A DNA stretch of 10,397 nt, taken from assembly GCA_003491635.1 (NCBI GenBank), contig DNCG01000103.1, forward strand, positions 1 through 10,397, read 5' to 3'. The number at the start of each line of letters is the position of its first letter. Position 1 is the first letter of the stretch. The position numbers were made by a program, and so were the translations under genes. Source of the stretch: Actinomycetota bacterium (GTDB taxonomy: Bacteria; Actinomycetota; Aquicultoria; Subteraquimicrobiales; UBA9087). The notes under the pieces were generated by a model. That model was not told the DNA's origin. It did no database searches and was given only the letters and a program-made list of their open reading frames with translations. Below, piece by piece: positions 1-5,655 of this stretch.

Positions 1-2
1 AG

Positions 3-69
3 CCCCGTAGAAAATCTTCGATTTTTGTACGGGGTAAACAAGGAACGTAAAGATTCCATTTTACGTTCC
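3..69. repeat. Two adjacent hairpins downstream of proB
   Basis: The first hairpin pairs CCCCGTA (3-9) with TACGGGG (28-34). The stem continues inward by seven more pairs, including one wobble and one bulged base, to a TTC loop. The second pairs GGAACGTAAA (42-51) perfectly with TTTACGTTCC (60-69) around an 8-base loop. On the coding strand the second is followed by TTGTTT, a weak T-tract, so it might end the obg-proB transcript. Side-by-side hairpins of this kind also fit interspersed palindromic repeats. Confidence 0.6.
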
Positions 70-73
70 GAGC

Positions 74-180
74 ACAAAATTCAAAATACAAAATTCCTAC
101 CTGCCGTCAGGCATGGCAATACAACGTTTGGAAAATTAGAATTTAGAATTTGTTTGGGATTTAGAGATTAGGATTTTGGA
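74..180. repeat. AT-rich imperfect inverted repeat around a small GC-rich hairpin
   Basis: The left arm CAAAATTCAAAATACAAAAT (from 75) resembles the reverse complement of the right arm ending GATTAGGATTTTGG near 179. Between them sits TGCCGTCAGGCA (102-113), a 4-bp hairpin. The right half repeats TTAGAATT twice. No plausible coding frame is present. It resembles a non-coding mobile or REP-like repeat, but the arms are diverged. Confidence 0.4.
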
Positions 181-202
181 CTTAAAGACATTCTTCGCTC
201 CC

Positions 203-228
203 GACTACCGACTAATAGACTACCGACT
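203..228. repeat. Tandem 11-bp direct repeat beside the proB stop
   Basis: GACTACCGACT occurs at 203-213 and again at 218-228, separated by AATA, ending 2 nt from the proB stop codon. It is exact but short, and I see no function for it. Confidence 0.7.
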
Positions 229-230
229 TT

Positions 231-1358
231 TTATTTGAGGATGACCAGACAGTCCCGGTGGACAACTTCTTCGCTGGTTACCTCGGACAGTTTCTCCACC
301 ACCTCAGAGCGTCTCAGGCCCTTGATCTGACTCAACTCCTCAATGCCGAAGCTGGTCAGGCCCTTAGCAAAAATCTGCCCTTTTTGATCGGCTATATTCA
401 CCGCATCGCCCACCTCAAAGTTCCCCTCGCAATCGAAAACGCCCGCGGGGAGAAGACTTCTGCCCCGTTTGGTCAAAGCCTCCTTGGCCCCATCATCAAC
501 GAATATGGTTCCCCTGGCCGTTTTGCCGAAAGCTATCCAGAGCTTTCGGCTGCCGATCTTCTTCCGGCAGGGCACAAAGAAGGTTCCCACGGACTTCCCC
601 TCCATGACGTCCAAGAGAACATCGGGTCTTCTCCCATGAGCGATGATCATCCCGATTTGGGCAAAGGTAACTATCTTGGCAGCCTGAATTTTGGTAATCA
701 TCCCACCTGAGCCAAATTTCGTTCCAACTCCCCCGCCCAAAGCTTCAATTTCCGGCGTGATCTCCTCGACCGTTTCCAGAAGCTTAACGCCCCGGTCCTT
801 TCTGGGATCGCCGGTGAATAAGCCCTCGGTGTCGCTCAAAGCAATCAGTAAATCGGCTTTACAGAGATTGGCCACCAGCGCTGCCAGAGTATCGTTGTCC
901 CCGAATCTGATCTCGTCCACGGCCGTGGTGTCGTTCTCATTGATGATGGGAACGGCCCCTAATTCAAGAAGTTTATCGAGGGTATTGCGAGCATTCAGAT
1001 ACTGCTGACGGTGAGTGGTGTCATATTGGGTTAAGAGAACCTGGCCTACCCTCAAACCATGCTCCTTGAAGAGATTTGTGTACTGCTGAAGCAGGAGCCC
1101 CTGTCCCACTGAGGCAGCCGCCTGGAGTTCGGGCATGGCCGTAGGGCGTTTCGCCAACCCCAAACCTTCAACGCCCGCGGCAATCGCCCCAGAGGACACC
1201 AGGAGAACCTGATACCCTCTCTTTACCATCTCGGCGATTTGTCCGACTAGATTTTTAAGCTGGGGCAAATCAAGCCGCCCGGTCTCGGTAGTTACAACAC
1301 TGGTCCCCACCTTAACCACGACCCTATGAACTTTTTGCAGATAATCGCTTCTCTTCAC
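231..1358 (-). CDS. proB: Glutamate 5-kinase with PUA domain
   Basis: ProB phosphorylates glutamate with ATP in the first step of proline synthesis. The 375-residue product has the full bacterial two-domain form. The amino acid kinase domain covers about 10-260, with VVVKVGTS (Lys16), the VSSGAIAAG loop at 54-62, the substrate region NENDTTAVDEIRFGDND at 140-156, the ATP-binding LSDTEGLFTGDP at 174-185 and GGMITK at 218-223. A PUA domain covers about 280-355. The start is GTG at 1358, 48 nt after the obg stop; its upstream GGTGTGAT is only a fair ribosome site, but no better start keeps the conserved VHRVVVKVGTS segment. Cotranscription with obg is likely. proA, often the next gene, does not follow within the window: at least 230 non-coding bases come after the stop. 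Confidence 0.95.
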   Translation of the reverse strand: MKRSDYLQKVHRVVVKVGTSVVTTETGRLDLPQLKNLVGQIAEMVKRGYQVLLVSSGAIAAGVEGLGLAKRPTAMPELQAAASVGQGLLLQQYTNLFKEHGLRVGQVLLTQYDTTHRQQYLNARNTLDKLLELGAVPIINENDTTAVDEIRFGDNDTLAALVANLCKADLLIALSDTEGLFTGDPRKDRGVKLLETVEEITPEIEALGGGVGTKFGSGGMITKIQAAKIVTFAQIGMIIAHGRRPDVLLDVMEGKSVGTFFVPCRKKIGSRKLWIAFGKTARGTIFVDDGAKEALTKRGRSLLPAGVFDCEGNFEVGDAVNIADQKGQIFAKGLTSFGIEELSQIKGLRRSEVVEKLSEVTSEEVVHRDCLVILK

Positions 1359-1406
1359 TTAAATCACACCATATCTCTAGCTTTTCTTTTTCCTTTATTT
1401 AAAAAC

Positions 1407-2687
1407 TCAGGAGGGGTGAAAGTCAAACATCCTGGAGCCAATTTTAACGATGTCCCCCTCTTTGGCTCCGAACTTTACTAACCTGTCCTCCAACCCAATC
1501 TTCTTAAATCTTCGCTGCAGATGAGCCAGGGCCTCCTCGTTTTCGAAATCCGTCATGGCAACTACGCGCTCCACAATTTCTCCCTTTACCTCAATCACGC
1601 CTTCCCCGCTCCGTATGACGGCGAAATCGGTTTCTCCTGAAGGCCTGAAGACCTTATGGGTTTTAACCGCCCTTTTGGCCTTGAGAGAAGCTCTCGCTTC
1701 CTCTAACCTCTCGACCACAGCATAAAGAAGATCATCAACCCCTTCACCGGTCACAGCGGATATTGGAAAGAAGGATAAATCCCTTTCCCGAAAGTAGCAA
1801 GCCAAACGAGTCAGATTCTCTCTGGCAGAGGGTAAATCCAGCTTATTTCCAGCAACTATTTGAGGGCGTTTGGCCAAGTTAGAGGCGTAGAGTCTCAGTT
1901 CTCTTTCGACGATCTCAAAATCCGAGATGGGATCCCTCCCCTCCACCCCGGAAAGATCGAGAACGTGCACGAGGATGGCTGTTCTGTCGATATGTCTCAA
2001 GAAGGCATGACCCAAACCTCTGCCTTTGTGAGCCCCCTCGATCAAACCCGGTATATCGGCCACCACGAAACTCCTTCCATCGGGAAGGCCAACCACTCCC
2101 AGATTGGGAACGCGAGTGGTGAAAGGATAGGCCGCTATTTTTGGTTTGGCGGCTGAAATTCGGCTGATGAGCGTGGACTTCCCAACGTTTGGATACCCAA
2201 CCAGTCCAACGTCGGCCAAAAGCTTGAGCTCAAGATTTATCCAGCGTGCTTCACCGGGCTCACCCTTCTCCGCAAAACCAGGGGCACGGCGAACGGATGT
2301 GGCAAACCTCGCATTCCCTCGCCCACCTCGACCACCTTCGGCAACGGTGGCTTCCTGTCCCTCTTCCACCAGATCAAAGAGAACCTTCCCGTTTTCGTCC
2401 TTGACTACAGTGCCCGGGGGAACTCTGATGATGAAATCGTCGCCGTTTCGCCCATGCTTGTCACTACCCCGACCGTGCTCACCCCGTTCGGCTTCGAAAT
2501 GACGACGATAATGGAAATCTATGAGCGTTCGCAGGCCCGCATCAACCCTCAGAATGACGCTCCCGCCGGAACCACCATCTCCCCCATCGGGACCGCCCCG
2601 GGGTTTATACTTCTCGCGCCGGAAGCTCACACAACCATTCCCACCATCTCCGCCCTTAACGAAAACCCTCGCCTCATCTATAAACAT
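1407..2687 (-). CDS. obgE: GTPase Obg (ribosome assembly/stress GTPase)
   Basis: Obg is an essential GTP-binding protein associated with 50S subunit maturation and stress signalling. The 426-residue protein has all three domains. The glycine-rich Obg fold covers about 1-157, with FVKGGDGGNGCVSFRREKY and GGPDGGDGGSGGSV. The G domain covers about 158-330, with G1 GYPNVGKST at 164-172, G3 DIPG at 211-214, G4 NKLD at 281-284 and G5 SAVTGEG at 310-316. The C-terminal OCT domain covers about 341-424. I chose ATG 2687 because it gives the conserved MFIDEARVFVKGG start and has GGGTGAT upstream. The frame remains open to a GTG at 2738, but those 17 codons come from the repeat block and are not conserved. 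A terminator separates it from rpmA, so it needs its own promoter or read-through; no clear promoter was recognised. Confidence 0.96.
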   Translation of the reverse strand: MFIDEARVFVKGGDGGNGCVSFRREKYKPRGGPDGGDGGSGGSVILRVDAGLRTLIDFHYRRHFEAERGEHGRGSDKHGRNGDDFIIRVPPGTVVKDENGKVLFDLVEEGQEATVAEGGRGGRGNARFATSVRRAPGFAEKGEPGEARWINLELKLLADVGLVGYPNVGKSTLISRISAAKPKIAAYPFTTRVPNLGVVGLPDGRSFVVADIPGLIEGAHKGRGLGHAFLRHIDRTAILVHVLDLSGVEGRDPISDFEIVERELRLYASNLAKRPQIVAGNKLDLPSARENLTRLACYFRERDLSFFPISAVTGEGVDDLLYAVVERLEEARASLKAKRAVKTHKVFRPSGETDFAVIRSGEGVIEVKGEIVERVVAMTDFENEEALAHLQRRFKKIGLEDRLVKFGAKEGDIVKIGSRMFDFHPS

Positions 2688-2698
2688 CGGGATCACCC

Positions 2699-2755
2699 GC
2701 ACCTGTCTGCCGACACCACAGGTGGCTGTGCCAGGCACGGCGCCAGGCAGGCATA
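2699..2755. repeat. GC-rich short-palindrome cluster in the obg leader
   Basis: Between the terminator and obg lies a GC-rich block of nested short repeats. CACCTGT at 2700-2706 is inverted as ACAGGTG at 2718-2724. GTGCCAGGCAC at 2728-2738 is a palindrome around a central base. GCCAGGCA is repeated directly at 2730 and 2742. The octamer TGCCAGGC also occurs, inverted, at one end of the element inside the radical SAM gene. It could be a remnant of the same kind of repeat or a structured obg leader. Confidence 0.45.
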
Positions 2756-2786
2756 ATAAAAAAGCTCTAAGCTGAGCTTAGAGCTT
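2756..2786 (-). terminator. Rho-independent terminator after rpmA
   Basis: On the coding strand a perfect 11-bp stem (AAGCTCTAAGC paired with GCTTAGAGCTT) closes a 3-base loop and is followed at once by a run of T (TTTTTTATT, counting the stem's last bases). It begins about 17 nt after the rpmA stop. The plus strand also has an A-run before the stem, but no T-run after it, so it acts in one direction only. Confidence 0.9.
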
Positions 2787-2802
2787 GGACTCGGCACTTA
2801 AC

Positions 2803-3060
2803 CTAACGTGCTTCCAGCACGCTCACCTTCCGCGAATTCCCGCCATGAGATTGAAAGACCACGTAGCCATCGATCCGGGAAAAGATGGTGTCATCACGGC
2901 CAAGCCCAACGTTGAGACCCGGCTTGACCTTCGTGCCACGCTGCCGAACAAGGATGCTTCCCGCCCTCACAAACTGGCCACCAAATCTCTTGACGCCCAA
3001 CCTCTTCGATTTGCTGTCTCTCCCGTTTCGGGAGCTTCCCATTCCTTTCTTATGCGCCAT
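2803..3060 (-). CDS. rpmA: 50S ribosomal protein L27
   Basis: L27 is a large-subunit protein whose N-terminal tail reaches the peptidyl transferase centre. The 85-residue product is of normal length and begins MAHKKGMGSSRNGRDSKSK, followed by RLGVKRFGGQFVRAGSILVRQRGTK, the family signature. It has no N-terminal extension of the kind removed by the Prp protease in Firmicutes. This fits the absence of a prp gene between rplU and rpmA. The ATG follows GGTAGGTGAG at suitable spacing. The stop lies about 17 nt before a strong terminator hairpin, so this is the last gene of the long transcript. Confidence 0.97.
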   Translation of the reverse strand: MAHKKGMGSSRNGRDSKSKRLGVKRFGGQFVRAGSILVRQRGTKVKPGLNVGLGRDDTIFSRIDGYVVFQSHGGNSRKVSVLEAR

Positions 3061-3112
3061 TACTTCTCACCTACCTTAAATTATAACCGAATTTATCGTC
3101 AGAGGGAATCTC

Positions 3113-3580
3113 CTACTTCTTGCCCTTCGGCTCAGCTTTCCCCTTCTTCGGCAAGGCAGCCCCTTTAGCGGATTTTTTGGCCGAAACTTTTGCCTTTTTG
3201 CTTTTTTCAACAGCCTTGGTCTCTTCTCTGGTCTTTTCGGCCTTGATCTTCTTCTTCGGCTTCACTTCACCGAAACTTATCTCCTCGATTCTCACCCTGG
3301 TCAAAAGCTGGCGGTGTCCCCTCTTACACCTGTAACCCTTTTTGGGCTTGTATTTAAAGACGGTGATCTTCTCGTTCTTGAACTGCTCGGCTATTACCGC
3401 CTTCACCTTGGCTTTCGAGAGCTCTTCTTGATGAAATATCCTCTTTTCATCCGCACCGAGAAAAATCACCTTATCGAGCTGGATCTTGTCTCCCGGTTTG
3501 CCCTCGATCTTATCCAGCAAAACCTCATCGCCCACTCGAACCTTATGTTGTTTGCCGCCGGATCGAACGATAGCGTACAG
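3113..3580 (-). CDS. rplU: 50S ribosomal protein L21 with lysine-rich C-terminal tail (CTG start)
   Basis: L21 binds 23S rRNA in the large subunit. The frame reads L-YAIVRSGGKQHKVRVGDEVLLDKI, so the first residue corresponds to the normal initiator Met of MYAIV. That codon is CTG at 3580, placed 7 nt after AGGAGG. No ATG, GTG or TTG occurs in this frame between the upstream TAA and the CTG. The next usable start, GTG at 3535, would remove 15 conserved residues and has no ribosome site. The core ends near residue 101 (GHRQLLTRVRIEEI). It is followed by a 54-residue tail with about 20 lysines plus Ala, Glu and Ser, where most L21 proteins stop near 103 residues. The tail is probably disordered and may contact RNA; that is inference. 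L27 follows after 52 nt with no protease gene between. Confidence 0.93.
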   Translation of the reverse strand: MYAIVRSGGKQHKVRVGDEVLLDKIEGKPGDKIQLDKVIFLGADEKRIFHQEELSKAKVKAVIAEQFKNEKITVFKYKPKKGYRCKRGHRQLLTRVRIEEISFGEVKPKKKIKAEKTREETKAVEKSKKAKVSAKKSAKGAALPKKGKAEPKGKK

Positions 3581-3626
3581 TTCAAACCCTCCTTGGTAAC
3601 AATGCCCAATGGTAACATAGGCTTAT
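3581..3626 (-). other. Short rplU leader with a direct repeat
   Basis: The 46-nt spacer between RNase E/G and rplU carries TGTTACC twice on the coding strand (3617-3611 and 3601-3595), with the ribosome binding site just after the second copy. L21 operons in some bacteria have leader-based control, but I cannot match this to a known L21 leader. Confidence 0.35.
3588..3593 (-). promoter_or_regulatory. Ribosome binding site of rplU that decides the CTG start
   Basis: AGGAGG (within AAGGAGGG, 3587-3594) is fully complementary to the 16S rRNA tail and lies 7 nt before CTG at 3580. It is the best ribosome site in the window and has no canonical in-frame start at a suitable distance; a nearby TTG is out of frame. 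Confidence 0.8.
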
Positions 3627-5150
3627 CTACCTGTCAACGAACCGTTCACCCTCGATGAGGGCCTTGTACTCTTTCTCCACCTCGCGGTAAGCTCCCTCTC
3701 CTATCAGCTCGCAAGCATCCAGAGGAGATTCCGGATCGCCGTAAAAATAAATTCGCTTCTTGGTACAAACTCGCAGCCTTTGCAGGGCAGTCTTGCCTTC
3801 CTTGGCGAGAAAATCAGCTACCTGGGGTGAGACCTTAAATAGGAGAGCTTCGGAGACATTGCTCAGGCAAGCCCGATGCATTTTTCTTACCGATTCAATA
3901 GCCGCTGCCTCCCTGGAAAGAACAACCCCCGTGCCCCTACAGCAAGAGCAGGGTTCACACAAAAACTCGATTAGCCCCTCGGAGACATTCTTCCTGGTCA
4001 TCTCGACCAGGCCGAGCCGTGAAATCTCCGCCACATGGGTCTTCACCCGATCCGCCGACAGCGCCTCACTTAAGACCCGGTATACCTCCCTGCGATTGCG
4101 CGGATTTGCCATGTCAATGAAGTCGATGACGATGATCCCTCCTATGTCTCGCAATCGAATCTGACGGGCGATCTCCTCCGCAGCCTCCAGGTTCGTCTTC
4201 AATATCGTCTCTTGCAGACCGGTTTTCCCCACATATTTACCGGTATTCACATCGATTGAGGTCAGTGCCTCGGTATGACCGATAACTATGTATCCCCCGG
4301 ATCTAAGCCAGACCTTTGATTTGAGAGCATTCCGTATTTCCTCCTCGATGCCGTATCTGTCAAAGAGGGGCAACTTCTCCTTATAAAGCTCGACACGATT
4401 CTTCAACTCGGGCGCGGTTCTACTCAAAAAGAAGAGAGTCCTCTGATGTTTAATCGAGGAATCGATGACTAAACGTTTAAAGTCCGCGGAGAAAACATCT
4501 CTGACTATCTTCAGAGGAAGCTGTAGCTCTTCATATAAAACTTGGGGGGGCTTGACCACCTTCGCTCGCCGATTCAGGCCCCGCCAAACTCGCAAGAGAT
4601 ATCTGAGATCTTTCTTTAACTGCCCCAGCTCCGCCCCTCGAGCCACTGTTCTGACGATTAAGCCCGTCTCCTTCGGCAAAATACCCTCACAGAGGCGACG
4701 CAACCTATCCCTTTCCTCCGACTCAAGACGACGAGATACACCTATCGAGTCGCCAAATGGGAGCAAGACAAGATATCTTCCCGGAAGCGCAATCTCCGTG
4801 GTCACCCTAGCACCCTTAGCACCCATGGGTTCCTTGATCACCTGAACCATGATTTCCTGGCCAGGTTTTAGGAGATGTTGAATCTTGCGAGGAGCGGAGG
4901 CCAGATCCTCTTGCGGAAAGGTCACCTCCTCTATGAACAAAAAAGCGTTCTTATCCAAACCTATATCCACGAAAGCGGCATCCATTCCGGGCAGCACATC
5001 TTTTACCCTTCCCAGATAAACGTTGCCCACGATGGATGGTGAAACCACCCGCTCGGTATAGATTTCGACCAGCTTCCTATCTTCAAGAACAGCCACTCTG
5101 GTCTCAAAATCATCGACGGAAATCATCATCTCCCTGAGTTTAACCGTCAT
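3627..5150 (-). CDS. rng: Ribonuclease E/G family endoribonuclease
   Basis: This endoribonuclease cleaves single-stranded RNA near 5' ends, acting in rRNA maturation and mRNA decay. The 507-residue protein has the RNase G-like catalytic core without the long scaffold tail of enterobacterial RNase E. An S1 RNA-binding domain covers about 30-120 (IVGNVYLGRVKDVLPGMDAAFVDIG). The DNase I-like catalytic region holds the metal-binding aspartates Asp300 (SIDVNTGKYVGK) and Asp343 (VIDFIDM). The zinc-link cysteines are in CEPCSCCRGTG at 398-408; Ser replaces the common Pro in the CPxC form, but both zinc ligands are kept. I placed the start at the ATG at 5150, which is preceded by GAGGAG at good spacing and sits 1 nt after the DUF2344 stop. 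A TTG at 5171 would add seven residues and lacks this signal. The gene is followed 46 nt later by rplU. Confidence 0.95.
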   Translation of the reverse strand: MTVKLREMMISVDDFETRVAVLEDRKLVEIYTERVVSPSIVGNVYLGRVKDVLPGMDAAFVDIGLDKNAFLFIEEVTFPQEDLASAPRKIQHLLKPGQEIMVQVIKEPMGAKGARVTTEIALPGRYLVLLPFGDSIGVSRRLESEERDRLRRLCEGILPKETGLIVRTVARGAELGQLKKDLRYLLRVWRGLNRRAKVVKPPQVLYEELQLPLKIVRDVFSADFKRLVIDSSIKHQRTLFFLSRTAPELKNRVELYKEKLPLFDRYGIEEEIRNALKSKVWLRSGGYIVIGHTEALTSIDVNTGKYVGKTGLQETILKTNLEAAEEIARQIRLRDIGGIIVIDFIDMANPRNRREVYRVLSEALSADRVKTHVAEISRLGLVEMTRKNVSEGLIEFLCEPCSCCRGTGVVLSREAAAIESVRKMHRACLSNVSEALLFKVSPQVADFLAKEGKTALQRLRVCTKKRIYFYGDPESPLDACELIGEGAYREVEKEYKALIEGERFVDR

Positions 5151-5151
5151 C

Positions 5152-5655
5152 TTATATCTCCTCTCGTCCAACTAATGCCACATCAATTGGATCCATCAAT
5201 CTACCATCGGACTCTACATATAAGCCAGTTTGGTGAACGCTCAAAATCTCAAAACTCAAAGCCGGTGGAAGGCCAAACAAAGCCCCAGCGATCTCCTCGG
5301 GACGAATGCTTCCCTTCTCGCCAGATCTCAACACAATTCGGAGCAACAACTCTGTTCCAATGGCTTCGACCGCCAAATCCACCATCGTCTCCCGCAAATC
5401 GAACACGCCTCTCTTATCTCTCCGTTTTACCTCGATCTTCTCCTCTCGAAAGAAATCGGCGACTCGTCCTTCAACCAACCCATCGGTTAAAAGAGAGTAA
5501 ATTCTAGCTTTCACCTCGTAAGTGGCCACCTTAATTATACTCATTAGAGACGGTGAAGACAGTGGCACATATTTTGCCTCGATCACCCGCAAATCCTCGG
5601 GCAGGTTGGAATTGAGCAAGCCCACAACCTTTTCGACCCGCGGATTTTTCAACAC
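5152..5655 (-). CDS. DUF2344 (TIGR03936-type) radical SAM-associated protein, N-terminally truncated
   Basis: This is the partner protein of the preceding radical SAM gene in many bacteria, sometimes fused to it; its biochemical role is unknown. The segment VVGLLNSNLPEDLRVIEAKYVPLSSPSL aligns with the middle of the family, and the C-terminus (LSVHQTGLYVESDGRLMDPIDV) looks complete. The usual first 70 or so residues, including the FLSHLDL and YSEGFNPHP blocks, are absent. The frame stays open upstream of the GTG, and the residues just before it (NADFI) still look homologous. The gene is therefore cut at the same junction that truncates its neighbour rather than having a natural start here. The GTG at 5655 overlaps the neighbour's TGA by 7 nt, so translation by reinitiation is possible, but no good ribosome site is visible. 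The stop lies 1 nt before the RNase E/G start. Confidence 0.8.
   Translation of the reverse strand: MLKNPRVEKVVGLLNSNLPEDLRVIEAKYVPLSSPSLMSIIKVATYEVKARIYSLLTDGLVEGRVADFFREEKIEVKRRDKRGVFDLRETMVDLAVEAIGTELLLRIVLRSGEKGSIRPEEIAGALFGLPPALSFEILSVHQTGLYVESDGRLMDPIDVALVGREEI

Noticed and set aside
203..228. CRISPR-like repeats
   Set aside because: There are only two 11-bp copies with a 4-nt spacer; this is not a CRISPR array.
2688..2738. Longer Obg with 17 extra N-terminal residues from a GTG at 2738
   Set aside because: The extra codons come from the repeat block, and the conserved MFIDEARVFVKGG start with a plausible ribosome site lies at 2687.
3061..3112. Possible prp (ribosomal-processing protease) gene between rplU and rpmA
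   Set aside because: The spacer is only 52 nt, and L27 has no extension to be processed.
3916..3960. Altered zinc-link in RNase E/G (CSCC instead of CPxC)
   Set aside because: Both cysteine ligands remain and this position varies in the family.
5148..5171. RNase E/G starting at TTG 5171
   Set aside because: ATG 5150 has GAGGAG at good spacing and lies 1 nt after the preceding stop; the seven extra residues are unsupported.
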